A DNA stretch of 32,969 nt from an uncultured Porphyromonadaceae bacterium (GCA_947174335.1 CAMWIM010000022.1:1-32969); one strand, 5' to 3'. Numbered from the stretch's first letter, positions 8,914 through 17,068 are shown. Translations and numbers: made by a program. Notes: generated from the sequence alone by a model not told the origin.

Positions 8914-10140
8914 ATGAAGAAATTTTTCTTAATCATTATTGCTGTCGTGGTGGGTTGTTTGGCAAATAATGCCGCACAACTCTCCCCGGCACAAATCAAG
9001 GCAAAAACTGAAATTTATAATGCCTTGAAAAAGTACTGTACAAATATTACTGATGAAGATGAAAGTCTTCGATTTCAGTATAATGGCACACAGTATTTTG
9101 TAAATATACACACGCTTAATCCTCAGGTATTATATCTGACTCTTGTGTTAGGTTTTAACCTTCCGGAGTCATATAATGCAGATATTGCGAATATGGCAGC
9201 TCTTCATGCAGCATCTGAAAAACCAGTTTGTGCTGCCGCTTATAATGGAGCATTGGTTTTCTCTTGTGAGATGTATACCAAAGATGTCAAATCATTCATT
9301 GCAGTTATTCCGGAAATGTTACAAGCTCTAAGCAATTCAGCTGAGGGTTTTCAAGATGCTTATGATGAGGCTGAGAAAATATATGTTCCGTCTTATGCTA
9401 TGCTATCTTCTCAGAATCTCAACGAGAGTGAATTCATTTATCCCAAAGTGGCATCTAAAGGAGATTCCAAATTATATATAGAGAAAGTTACTTTAGATCC
9501 AAGTTACACTGTTCTTGATATGGTAAGTTATAATGGAGGACAGTATCAGTGGTGTTCCATATCAAAGAATAGTTATATCTCTGTAAACGGTAAGCGTTAC
9601 TCAATGACGCGGGCAGAGGGAATAGAATGCTCTCCGCTGCACACTGATTATCCCGGTTGGGATAGTGGTAGAGAAGTGTCATTGCACTTTAAGCTCTATT
9701 TCCCGGCTCTTCCCAAAGGAACAACATCATTCGATTTCTCAGAAGGATCTGTAGATGGCTGGAATCTTAAAGGCGTAGAGTTAAAACATGGTAACGCTTA
9801 TGTTATCAATGGGGAGGGCATTGAAACAACTTATCACAAATGGGAATGTACAGGAATTGAAGTTCAGGACGGTCAAACCATTGTGACAAAGACCGTGCAA
9901 CCTAAGAGCGAAGGAACCTTCATGTATAGCAGCCAAGATGAATATATTGAGGATGCCGAAACCGGTCGTAAATACTATCTCCAAAATAGTAGCATCGGAT
10001 TTGAGGGTTCTCCTGAAATCTCACATGATACAAAGACCATTACTTTCTATGAAGTATATCCGGCTCTTCCTTCAACAGTAAAGAAGATAAACATCTCCTC
10101 AGGCTCGCAATACTATGTAAAAGACTTGAAAATACGATGA
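8914..10140 (+). CDS. Exported protein with YbjN-like domain and duplicated beta units
   Basis: The start at 8914 is chosen because it opens a signal sequence (MKKFFLIII then a VVVGC segment that could also act as a lipobox). An upstream ATG at 8824 only adds residues overlapping the previous gene. The product is 408 aa. Residues of about 22-150 resemble a YbjN/type-III-chaperone-like alpha-beta fold, based on the strand-strand-helix spacing and an LRFQYNGTQYFV strand (tentative). The C-terminal half holds two related beta-rich units, about 175-285 and 288-408. Each ends in a YPALP or FPALP motif followed by a strand, a Gly turn and a [NYV]xKxxxL strand. Function is unknown; the location is periplasm or outer-membrane lipoprotein. 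It overlaps the DUF2059 gene by 4 nt. Confidence 0.87.
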   Translation: MKKFFLIIIAVVVGCLANNAAQLSPAQIKAKTEIYNALKKYCTNITDEDESLRFQYNGTQYFVNIHTLNPQVLYLTLVLGFNLPESYNADIANMAALHAASEKPVCAAAYNGALVFSCEMYTKDVKSFIAVIPEMLQALSNSAEGFQDAYDEAEKIYVPSYAMLSSQNLNESEFIYPKVASKGDSKLYIEKVTLDPSYTVLDMVSYNGGQYQWCSISKNSYISVNGKRYSMTRAEGIECSPLHTDYPGWDSGREVSLHFKLYFPALPKGTTSFDFSEGSVDGWNLKGVELKHGNAYVINGEGIETTYHKWECTGIEVQDGQTIVTKTVQPKSEGTFMYSSQDEYIEDAETGRKYYLQNSSIGFEGSPEISHDTKTITFYEVYPALPSTVKKINISSGSQYYVKDLKIR

Positions 10141-10562
10141 AAAAGATTCTATTATATTTCCTTCTTGTTATACCATTTTTAGCGAATGCTCAAACTGGTC
10201 ATGGATATGAAAGGGCTGTCATTGACTTTATGGAGGTAACAAATGCTAAAGAAACTACAATTTCGGGATTAGAGTCAATGTATCAGAATATGAATCTTCA
10301 AGTCAGCAACCTACATCAAATGTGCACTGAAGTTGTTGAAACAATGTGGCCAAGGATGATCAAAGGATATACTGTAATAATGCAGGAATACTATACTCTG
10401 AATGAGCTAAACGAAATAATTTGTTTTTATAAGACCCCGGCAGGAAGGAAATTTGCTAGGTATAATCCTGTGGTTGTTCAAAAAGTAATGGAGTTTAGTA
10501 TGTCATCTGAAATGGTGAATCTCATTCAGCCGATAATTCTCAAATATGTAGATAATAAATAA
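10137..10562 (+). CDS. Exported DUF2059-family protein
   Basis: Protein of 141 aa with a clear signal peptide (hydrophobic 4-16, cleavage near ANAQ at 16-19). The C-terminal half carries the DUF2059 signature: a helix with YYTLNELNEIICFYKTPAGR, followed by KFARYNP and a closing helix. DUF2059 proteins are small helical periplasmic proteins of unknown function found widely in Gram-negative bacteria. The start overlaps the stop of the preceding gene (ATGA), so the two are probably translated together. It is the last gene before a 74-nt gap with a strong hairpin. Confidence 0.9.
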   Translation: MKKILLYFLLVIPFLANAQTGHGYERAVIDFMEVTNAKETTISGLESMYQNMNLQVSNLHQMCTEVVETMWPRMIKGYTVIMQEYYTLNELNEIICFYKTPAGRKFARYNPVVVQKVMEFSMSSEMVNLIQPIILKYVDNK

Positions 10563-10585
10563 ATTTCTTTCTATAAAACAGACAT

Positions 10586-10617
10586 AGGAGTTAGGCTACC
10601 TCATTAGCTTAACTCCT
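10586..10617. terminator. Strong hairpin between operon halves
   Basis: A 13-bp stem (AGGAGTTAGGCTA against TAGCTTAACTCCT, with one G-U wobble) closes a 6-nt loop, CCTCAT. It lies 23 nt after the DUF2059 stop and 19 nt before the lipoprotein start. Only a short, non-uniform U-containing tail follows (GTTCTAAAAATA), so it may be a partial terminator, an attenuator or an mRNA-stabilising or processing element rather than a classic intrinsic terminator. It sits in the largest intergenic gap in the window. Confidence 0.55.
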
Positions 10618-10636
10618 GTTCTAAAAATATGAATCT

Positions 10637-11428
10637 ATGAATCGCGTTTCCCTAATATTAGCTCTTATTATTTCTGCTCTATCCTTTTCAAGTTGCGAGA
10701 ATCCAAATGTGAAAAATCTTAAGGAGCAAGTATCTTCCCTAAATGCACTGTGCCCTATTAATTCTGGTGTAAGTGGAGATTTCCTTAGCGTCAAATATAA
10801 TGAAAAGGATAAAAATGTATATATGTACTTCGCGATTAATGAGAAATTCGGAAGCCAATTCTATTTTAAGGAGAGTAGAGAAAATGTACTCACCAACTTA
10901 AAATTAATGTTTCAAAGTGATGATGCAAGGGACATGCTTAGAGACATTGTCAAGGCAAAAGCAGGATTGGTAATTACATATAAAATGGCATCAACAGGTA
11001 AGACTGCGAGATTTGATATTCCTTATGAGGAATTAAAAGAGATAAAGGACAATCCTATGTCAGAGCATGACCGTAATATGATTATTTTAAAAAATAAATT
11101 GGCAAATGAAAACCACCGATGCCCCTATGAGACTGAACCAGGCGTAAAAATGATGAAATTAAATATAGTAGACGACAATATTGTATATTATCTTCAGGTA
11201 GACGAGGATATGTTTGATTTTGCACAATGGAAATCGAGTGAAGACGACATTAAAAATGTTATGATTGACAATTTCAAAGCTCTTCGTGGAGACCCTACTA
11301 TGCAAAGCGAATTTCGGTTAGCTTCAACTGAAGGTATTGGATATCACTATCGTTATTATGGAAGCAAGTCAAAGGATTATTTTGATATTATCTTTCCAGC
11401 TGCAGAACTTAAATCATTTTTAAAATAA
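10637..11428 (+). CDS. Lipoprotein with two tandem ~100-aa repeats
   Basis: Protein of 263 aa with a lipoprotein signal: hydrophobic 5-16, lipobox SFSSC, acylated Cys 20. The mature part contains two copies of one domain, about 36-138 and 159-262. Each has a Cys-Pro start, two strands, an acidic strand-turn, a long helix, a short strand, and a final [FD]xIP/IIFPxxELK element. I do not recognise the domain; the duplication is seen directly on aligning the halves. It is an envelope lipoprotein of unknown function, placed between the hairpin and the tandem kinases, and could provide a ligand or partner for their periplasmic domains (inference). Confidence 0.87.
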   Translation: MNRVSLILALIISALSFSSCENPNVKNLKEQVSSLNALCPINSGVSGDFLSVKYNEKDKNVYMYFAINEKFGSQFYFKESRENVLTNLKLMFQSDDARDMLRDIVKAKAGLVITYKMASTGKTARFDIPYEELKEIKDNPMSEHDRNMIILKNKLANENHRCPYETEPGVKMMKLNIVDDNIVYYLQVDEDMFDFAQWKSSEDDIKNVMIDNFKALRGDPTMQSEFRLASTEGIGYHYRYYGSKSKDYFDIIFPAAELKSFLK

Positions 11429-11469
11429 TGTCATTTAAGGATAATATATTATTCTTGTGGAAGAATTAA
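11428..11469 (+). other. Possible 13-codon leader ORF overlapping kinase start
   Basis: The TAA stop of the lipoprotein gene overlaps an ATG (TAATG). That ATG opens a 13-codon frame (MSFKDNILFLWKN) ending inside the next kinase gene, out of frame with it. The kinase uses a GTG start at 11457. Reinitiation at this ATG could carry ribosomes over the poorly marked GTG start. This is speculative and may be chance. Confidence 0.2.
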
Positions 11470-13124
11470 AAATTGGCGACATAATCAAAGAGCGGTATTT
11501 GCTCATTAGATTTCTCGGAAACGGTAGTTTCGGAGAAGTATGGTTAGCACACGATCAGCTATCTGGTCGCGATGTTGCACTGAAAATCTATCTCACTCTT
11601 GATCCGGCTGGAATTGAGGAATTTCAGAGGGAATATGCTAATACTATCGACTTGTCAAGTCCGTTTCTTTTGACTCCGGAGTATTTTGACGTGTATGGAC
11701 GTAGACCTTTCTTGGTAATGAAATTCTGTGAAAATGGTTCATCATCGAAGTTGTCCGGTCAAATATCGGAAGATAGACTTTGGGCATTTATTCACGATGT
11801 CGCTTCCGGGTTAGAAGTCCTACACTCACAATCTGACCCAATAGTTCATCAGGACATAAAGCCCGATAACATTCTTATTGACTCAAACGGACATTTTCTG
11901 ATAACCGATTTTGGTATCAGCAAACGATTGCGCGCGACCATCCGCAGGCAATCAAAGCGTGATGTAAGTTCAGGAGCAATGCCCTATATGGCGCCTGAAC
12001 GGTTTGAAAGTATGCCTAAACTTAATCCGGCCTCTGATATTTGGTCTTTAGGTGCTTCAATATACGAATTGGCTTCAGGTGAGTTACCTCTCAATGGATT
12101 TGGTGGAAGTATGCTGAAGCATGGAGCAGAAGTTCCTTCTTTAGGGTCTTCTGTATCCCAATCACTGAACGGTCTTATGATGGCTTGCTTGTCTCCAGAT
12201 CCCTCATACCGGCCTACGGCTAAAGAAATAGTTGAAGCAGCATCGAAAAAAACATATCTTAAAACAACTCAACAAAAGAACACGCTAAAAGCTGTACTAT
12301 ATTCTGGCAAATCAACTATAAAGGAACGTAAAACAAATACAGCACGACTTTTAATTTATTCAATCGCCTTTGTTGTAGTGGCACTTATTGGATTTTTGAT
12401 TTGCAATCCTAATTTATTTAATAAAGTGATGAGCAACGAGATAGTTTCCACTGATACCATAGCAGCAAATGATTCTTCAATCGTGTCAGACTCTACATCT
12501 GTGCCGGAAGTAATAATAGAAGATATGGAGGTGCAGGTTAATGAAAAGAGTCTTGTTCCTAAACCCCAAAAGGTCAATGGACCAAACAATCTTCCCTTCA
12601 ATCCCGCAGATTGTCCTTCGGTGTATGTCAAAGGAGCCAATCATGAGGTAATGTCTGCCAATAAATCTATCGATGCAAATATTTATGGGCGTAACTACAC
12701 TTTTACTATAGGTGATAATCATCCAAATGGTATAAGGGCACTTGTTATTGGTGATGGTTATGGCTATAACTTATTTATGGATTTAGACTTTAACGAGGAG
12801 GATAGTGAGGTCTTTTTTGATGAGTTTGGATTTCTGAATGAAAATTGCAATATGCAATTAACCGCTATGGATTTTAATAACGATGGAGAATGTGAACTTT
12901 TACTTTCTCTTCAGTCAGAAGGTTGGTGTATCGAAAAGACCTTTGTTTTCAAACTACTCCCTCATCCTTACAAGGATTCGTTAGTTAAATATTTAGGAGT
13001 CGCAGATGGTCAACTACACATGTATATTGATGGAACCAATATTATTGCTCCTTATGGCAGTCAGGGCTTATATAACGAATATATGTTGGCAACTAATGGA
13101 CGAATAATAAATATTGACAATTAG
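11457..13124 (+). CDS. Transmembrane Ser/Thr kinase (HQD type) with FG-GAP-like sensor domain
   Basis: Protein of 555 aa with a GTG start. The choice is supported because the neighbouring paralogue begins at the same codon with ATG and the same MEE[LF]K sequence. The kinase domain spans about 14-262: GNGSFGEV 21-28, K43, HQDIKPDN 131-138 (D133), DFG 151-153, PER 180-182. It is a non-RD kinase. The TM helix is at about 298-316. A Ser/Thr/Val-rich spacer leads to a periplasmic domain at about 382-555. That domain contains a DFNNDGECE motif at 472-480, which matches the Ca-binding loop of FG-GAP/VCBS-type repeats (DxNxDGxxE). Such a domain could bind Ca2+ or an envelope ligand (inference). Residues 1-200 are 87% identical to the next kinase by my count, while the C-terminal halves are unrelated. 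Confidence 0.93.
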   Translation: MEELKIGDIIKERYLLIRFLGNGSFGEVWLAHDQLSGRDVALKIYLTLDPAGIEEFQREYANTIDLSSPFLLTPEYFDVYGRRPFLVMKFCENGSSSKLSGQISEDRLWAFIHDVASGLEVLHSQSDPIVHQDIKPDNILIDSNGHFLITDFGISKRLRATIRRQSKRDVSSGAMPYMAPERFESMPKLNPASDIWSLGASIYELASGELPLNGFGGSMLKHGAEVPSLGSSVSQSLNGLMMACLSPDPSYRPTAKEIVEAASKKTYLKTTQQKNTLKAVLYSGKSTIKERKTNTARLLIYSIAFVVVALIGFLICNPNLFNKVMSNEIVSTDTIAANDSSIVSDSTSVPEVIIEDMEVQVNEKSLVPKPQKVNGPNNLPFNPADCPSVYVKGANHEVMSANKSIDANIYGRNYTFTIGDNHPNGIRALVIGDGYGYNLFMDLDFNEEDSEVFFDEFGFLNENCNMQLTAMDFNNDGECELLLSLQSEGWCIEKTFVFKLLPHPYKDSLVKYLGVADGQLHMYIDGTNIIAPYGSQGLYNEYMLATNGRIINIDN

Positions 13125-13135
13125 GTCATCTTACA

Positions 13136-15082
13136 ATGGAAGAATTTAAGACAGGAGATATAATCAAAGAGCGGTACTCGCTCATTAGATTTCTCGGAAA
13201 TGGTAGTTTCGGAGAAGTATGGTTGGCTCACGATCAGTTGTCTGGTCGTGAAGTTGCGCTGAAAATATATCTCACTCTCGACCCTGCCGGAATAGAGGAA
13301 TTCCAGAGGGAATATGCTAATACAATTGATTTATCAAGTCCGTTTCTTCTGACACCGGAATATTTTGACGTGTATGGACGCCGACCATTCTTAGTAATGA
13401 AATATTGTGAGAATGGGTCTTCGTCTAAATTGGTTGGCAATGTAACAGAGGAACAATTATGGCAGTTTATTCAAGATGTAGCAAATGGATTAGCGGTCTT
13501 GCATGAACAACCTGATGCAATAGTACATCAGGATATTAAGCCTGATAACATTCTTATTGATGGACATGGAAGATTCCTAATTACTGATTTTGGCATAAGC
13601 AAAAGACTCCGTGCAACAATGCGTAGACAGTCCAAAAGAGATGTCAGTTCAGGCGCTATGCCCTATATGGCTCCAGAGCGATTCGATAGTAATCCTCGGC
13701 TTAACACCGCATCAGATATATGGTCACTCGGTGCCTCTATATATGAGCTCGTAATGGGTGAGCTGCCATTTAGTGGATTTGGAGGGGCAATGCAAAGAAA
13801 CGGAGCTGAGATGCCCTCGTTACCTAACAATTATTCTCCTGCTCTCAATGAGATAATGCATCGTTGCTTAAATCCAGATGCAGGCAATAGGCCAACCGCT
13901 GTTGAACTCACAAAATGGACAAAATCAAAAGCAGTTCTCGGCAAGACTTCCGGAGATTACCATAAGACAATATCAAACCAATCTGCGACTATTCAAGAAT
14001 CGAAATCTCAAGCTGATTCGGTTAAATCGTCATCACACTCAACAACCATAGTCGTTTTGATTGTTTTAGCAATTCTGTTAGGCTTAGTAATTTTTGTTTG
14101 GAAGCCTTTTAATTCAGATAATGCTGGAGAAGTCGCTTCGCAAAGTATTAAAACTGACTCACTGGCCGAACATATCAATGAAACTCAATTATTAACTGCT
14201 GAGCAGCTGATTAAAAATTCTTCCTGCGTCACAAAAGATGGACAATCAGTTCATTTTTATAAAGGTGCTTTTTATTATAAAAATGACATATACCCAGTTA
14301 TGGTCGCCTTTATAGTGACAGAAGATCATATTCAAAAAGTAATATATAAGAATGTTACATACGGAAGTTGTATCGTTATGAGCTGTCAGATTCAAGAAAA
14401 TGAAATTTTATTATCTGGCAAGGATGGAAATAATGACTTTACAATGCTCCTATCTTCTGGAGAAGATAACCGATTATTGGGTACTGCTATTGACGGGAAT
14501 AAGAGTATGACAGTAAGGCTAATGCCAACCGACGAAACGTTTAACACCTCTAATGTTGGTGAAAAGAAGACTCCAAATCCTTACGACCTCTCCACGATTG
14601 CGGGTGCTTTTATCTCAAAATATTCTAATGGTTTTGCGCCTTGGAATTGTCTCAATGGAACATCTGCTAAGCGATTGAGTAATGATCTTGAAGACGATAA
14701 AAGTGCCGGTGGAATTCTTATGGTTCCATTTTCGGCTCCCTTGACAATCGATGGGAAACCGTTAGTTGCTAATCAACTTGATTCGGCAATAGACTGGGAT
14801 ATATATCTACGAGGCCCAAATGCAGGAGTTTCAACGATTATGTTTTCTGCCATGCCACAGTATGTTGAACTCGAAGATGTAGCGAAGATGATTGCAAAAA
14901 GTTTGAACGGATCGTATTTGAGACGTAGAGACTCTGATTATAGCCGGGATTGTGTTTATCTATATTCTGTTAGCGATATGAGGTTAGCAATCTACTGCTC
15001 ATTCGGTGCTCATGGCGGTACTATAGAAGCTGTGTTAGGCGATCCGGATTCTGTAAATGAATACGCAAATAATTGTATGTGA
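13136..15082 (+). CDS. Transmembrane Ser/Thr kinase (HQD type) with novel two-part sensor domain
   Basis: Protein of 648 aa, paralogue of the kinase just upstream. Kinase motifs are GNGSFGEV 21-28, K43, HQDIKPDN 131-138 (D133), DFG 151-153 and PER 180-182. A Ser/Gln-rich juxtamembrane region (265-302) comes before a TM helix at about 303-322. The periplasmic part has two segments I do not recognise. One, at about 345-475, is beta-rich and ends in a GTAIDGNKSMTVRLMP stretch. The other, at about 490-645, is alpha-beta. The unusually long extracytoplasmic part suggests ligand or protein sensing. It is separated from the previous gene by 11 nt and from the next by 1 nt. Confidence 0.93.
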   Translation: MEEFKTGDIIKERYSLIRFLGNGSFGEVWLAHDQLSGREVALKIYLTLDPAGIEEFQREYANTIDLSSPFLLTPEYFDVYGRRPFLVMKYCENGSSSKLVGNVTEEQLWQFIQDVANGLAVLHEQPDAIVHQDIKPDNILIDGHGRFLITDFGISKRLRATMRRQSKRDVSSGAMPYMAPERFDSNPRLNTASDIWSLGASIYELVMGELPFSGFGGAMQRNGAEMPSLPNNYSPALNEIMHRCLNPDAGNRPTAVELTKWTKSKAVLGKTSGDYHKTISNQSATIQESKSQADSVKSSSHSTTIVVLIVLAILLGLVIFVWKPFNSDNAGEVASQSIKTDSLAEHINETQLLTAEQLIKNSSCVTKDGQSVHFYKGAFYYKNDIYPVMVAFIVTEDHIQKVIYKNVTYGSCIVMSCQIQENEILLSGKDGNNDFTMLLSSGEDNRLLGTAIDGNKSMTVRLMPTDETFNTSNVGEKKTPNPYDLSTIAGAFISKYSNGFAPWNCLNGTSAKRLSNDLEDDKSAGGILMVPFSAPLTIDGKPLVANQLDSAIDWDIYLRGPNAGVSTIMFSAMPQYVELEDVAKMIAKSLNGSYLRRRDSDYSRDCVYLYSVSDMRLAIYCSFGAHGGTIEAVLGDPDSVNEYANNCM

Positions 15083-15083
15083 A

Positions 15084-15755
15084 ATGAAAACGATATTCCC
15101 CATTCTGATTATCCTTCTGTCTTGCGGATTAAATTCTTTTGCTCAATCTGGGGCTTTGGGATATGGTTATAACTACACAGACTCAGTGGAAGTTGTTGAA
15201 GTCATTGAAGTTGACGCAATAGAAGCTGTTGATTCGCTCGATTATGTTGATTATTCTCTATATGGAATAATCAAGAATCGAGATTGGGATCGTTTGGTGT
15301 TAGACAGAGAACAAGCCCTGTCAGTTTTAGATAATCTTCCTTCAGATGCTTATGGCTTAAATGAAAAGGCTTCGGTTAGAAAGTTGCTAATGGCGAAGAA
15401 TCTGAAGATTACCAATCAGGAGCTGTTAACCTACCGAAAGGTACGCTCTATTCAAGTGAGCAGAATGGGTATATTTTCGTATCCATACTTCTCATGCCGA
15501 TTTAAGAAAAAAGATGGTAAGTTATTCTTTGAGAAGATAAGCGGTAGCCAACGTAAATCAGGGTATGTCTATGATAATAAACCAGACTCTAAGGTATTTC
15601 TTGGTGGCTGGTCTGTGAATAATGACCCTCAGACAACATACGATAGCGAAAATTCTGAACCGGGAATGATTTATAAGATTGGACCCAACAAGGTTATTAT
15701 GGTCTTCCTTGCTCCCGATGAACAATCTTTTGAAATATACGAACTAATCAAATAA
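15084..15755 (+). CDS. Small exported protein of unknown function
   Basis: The ATG at 15084 directly follows the kinase stop and starts a signal peptide (hydrophobic about 5-15, cleavage near NSFAQ), giving 223 aa. An ATG at 15057 inside the kinase would merely lengthen the n-region. After cleavage comes a Val/Glu/Asp-rich acidic stretch of about 30 residues. A mixed alpha-beta domain follows, with Arg/Lys-rich strands and a final strand-rich part ending in FLAPDEQSFEIYEL. I do not recognise the family. Its tight position behind the kinase suggests a periplasmic partner for the large sensor domain (inference). Confidence 0.85.
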   Translation: MKTIFPILIILLSCGLNSFAQSGALGYGYNYTDSVEVVEVIEVDAIEAVDSLDYVDYSLYGIIKNRDWDRLVLDREQALSVLDNLPSDAYGLNEKASVRKLLMAKNLKITNQELLTYRKVRSIQVSRMGIFSYPYFSCRFKKKDGKLFFEKISGSQRKSGYVYDNKPDSKVFLGGWSVNNDPQTTYDSENSEPGMIYKIGPNKVIMVFLAPDEQSFEIYELIK

Positions 15756-15761
15756 TAAAAT

Positions 15762-16499
15762 ATGCAGCCTCGAATTCACTTCCTGATACTTTCTATAATG
15801 ATCCTAACGACAACAGTTTGCAATGCCCAAGTCGGAGTCGTTACTAATAACCTTACCCTTAATGACCGTGTTGAGAATTTTATCACTAATTCTAATTGTG
15901 ATGAGAATGAATTGAATGAGTTAGTACGCATGATTCAGAAGGAAGGTGATTTACTGCAAGGTTTACGTGTGATGAATGTGGCGGTAAAACGTTTCCCGGA
16001 TAGCTATTATGCTCACTATATGCGAGGTTTTTATAATCGAAATCTTGAGAATTTTGAGGAAGCAATTTCCGATTTTTCTAAAGCCATCTCAATCGAACCT
16101 CGATACGCTGGAGCATATAACGATAGAGGCGAATGCTATCAAGCACTTAATCAAGTTGCCGAAGCAAATGCTGATTTTAATTCGGCTATAATGGAAAGCG
16201 AAAATTTATTGAATGCCGGACTTCAGTATGAGGGTATTGAGTTTGCCAAGCCTTTTGCTTTAGTCGGTCTTGGGAGAATCAAAGAAGTTCGTGAATGGAT
16301 AAAAAACTATACGGGTGATGACTATTATGATGTCGCTTGTTTATACTCAAAAATAAGAGATAGGGCAAATACTCTAATGTATATCAAGAAGGCATTAGAG
16401 AACGACTACTCAAATATTGACTTCATCAAGGCTGATAATTGTATGAAGTGGATAGCTGATTCCGAGGAATTCGTTAATCTGATAAACCAATATAAATAA
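15762..16499 (+). CDS. Exported TPR protein
   Basis: Protein of 245 aa with a signal peptide ending around CNAQ (20-23). Two clear TPR units lie at about 82-115 and 116-149, with the AxxDxxKAIxxxP pattern and FEEAISDFSKAI in the first. The C-terminal 60 residues form a helical module ending in a DYYDVACLYS helix and an EEFVNLINQY helix. The same layout closes the TPR region of the aspartic-protease protein at 23915, so the two proteins share this end module. It is a probable periplasmic adaptor for protein-protein contacts; the partner is unknown. Confidence 0.9.
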   Translation: MQPRIHFLILSIMILTTTVCNAQVGVVTNNLTLNDRVENFITNSNCDENELNELVRMIQKEGDLLQGLRVMNVAVKRFPDSYYAHYMRGFYNRNLENFEEAISDFSKAISIEPRYAGAYNDRGECYQALNQVAEANADFNSAIMESENLLNAGLQYEGIEFAKPFALVGLGRIKEVREWIKNYTGDDYYDVACLYSKIRDRANTLMYIKKALENDYSNIDFIKADNCMKWIADSEEFVNLINQYK

Positions 16500-16504
16500 T
16501 AAAC

Positions 16505-17062
16505 ATGTGTAATATCGAACAATGCTCTCGTTGTCGTCTCGACTTCGATGCGTGTGGTCACTATGACCATACAGACCCGGCTCCTTGCAGCCACTTTGTA
16601 AGACCAATCGACAATTCTAAGATGTTTTCTCGTTGGTATAAATTCTCCGGACGCATTGGACGTTTGGAATATGTGCTGACACTGATTATCTCAGTCGTAC
16701 TTTACTTCTTTGTCATTTTAGGAGTAGGACAAATCCTGCAAGTTGCCGGAGTTACTATTGAAAGCACTCTTGGAATATATCTATTTACACTTGGAGCTAT
16801 GCTACCTTCTGTGTACTTAATGCTTGCCGCAGGTATTAAACGAACGCATGACACTCGTGTATCTACATGGTATGCTCTTATTCCTGTAGTAGTAGCATTC
16901 TGTCTGATGCTTGGAATTATCCCCGGTATAATTCCAATCCTTATAGGTGTTGCCGGTTGCGTGTATCTTTTCAAAGATGCAGGTGAAGATGGCGTAAATG
17001 AACATGGTTCAAACCCTGTTCAATCCTATTCAGAACAAATTAGACTTGACAGTCTTGAATAA
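16505..17062 (+). CDS. DUF805 membrane protein with Cys/His-rich N-terminus
   Basis: Protein of 185 aa. The DUF805 hallmarks are visible: FSGRIGRLEY at 47-56, an IKRTHDT segment at 111-117 (equivalent to the family's RRLHD) followed by a Trp, and a final DGVNEHGSNP motif at 162-171. There are about four TM helices (about 56-77, 88-108, 123-138, 141-156). Unlike ordinary DUF805 proteins, the first 35 residues are rich in metal-binding residues: Cys 2, 7, 10, 17, 28 and His 19, 22, 30. They may fold as a small zinc-binding head. DUF805 function is unknown. The zinc-binding idea is inference and links it loosely to the zinc-ribbon FHA protein at the left end. Confidence 0.9.
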   Translation: MCNIEQCSRCRLDFDACGHYDHTDPAPCSHFVRPIDNSKMFSRWYKFSGRIGRLEYVLTLIISVVLYFFVILGVGQILQVAGVTIESTLGIYLFTLGAMLPSVYLMLAAGIKRTHDTRVSTWYALIPVVVAFCLMLGIIPGIIPILIGVAGCVYLFKDAGEDGVNEHGSNPVQSYSEQIRLDSLE

Positions 17063-17068
17063 CTTTAC

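Noticed and set aside
5873-15082. HQD kinases as inactive pseudokinases
   Set aside because: The Gly-rich loop, Lys43, catalytic Asp133, DFG and PER motifs are all intact; only the non-catalytic Arg of HRD is replaced.
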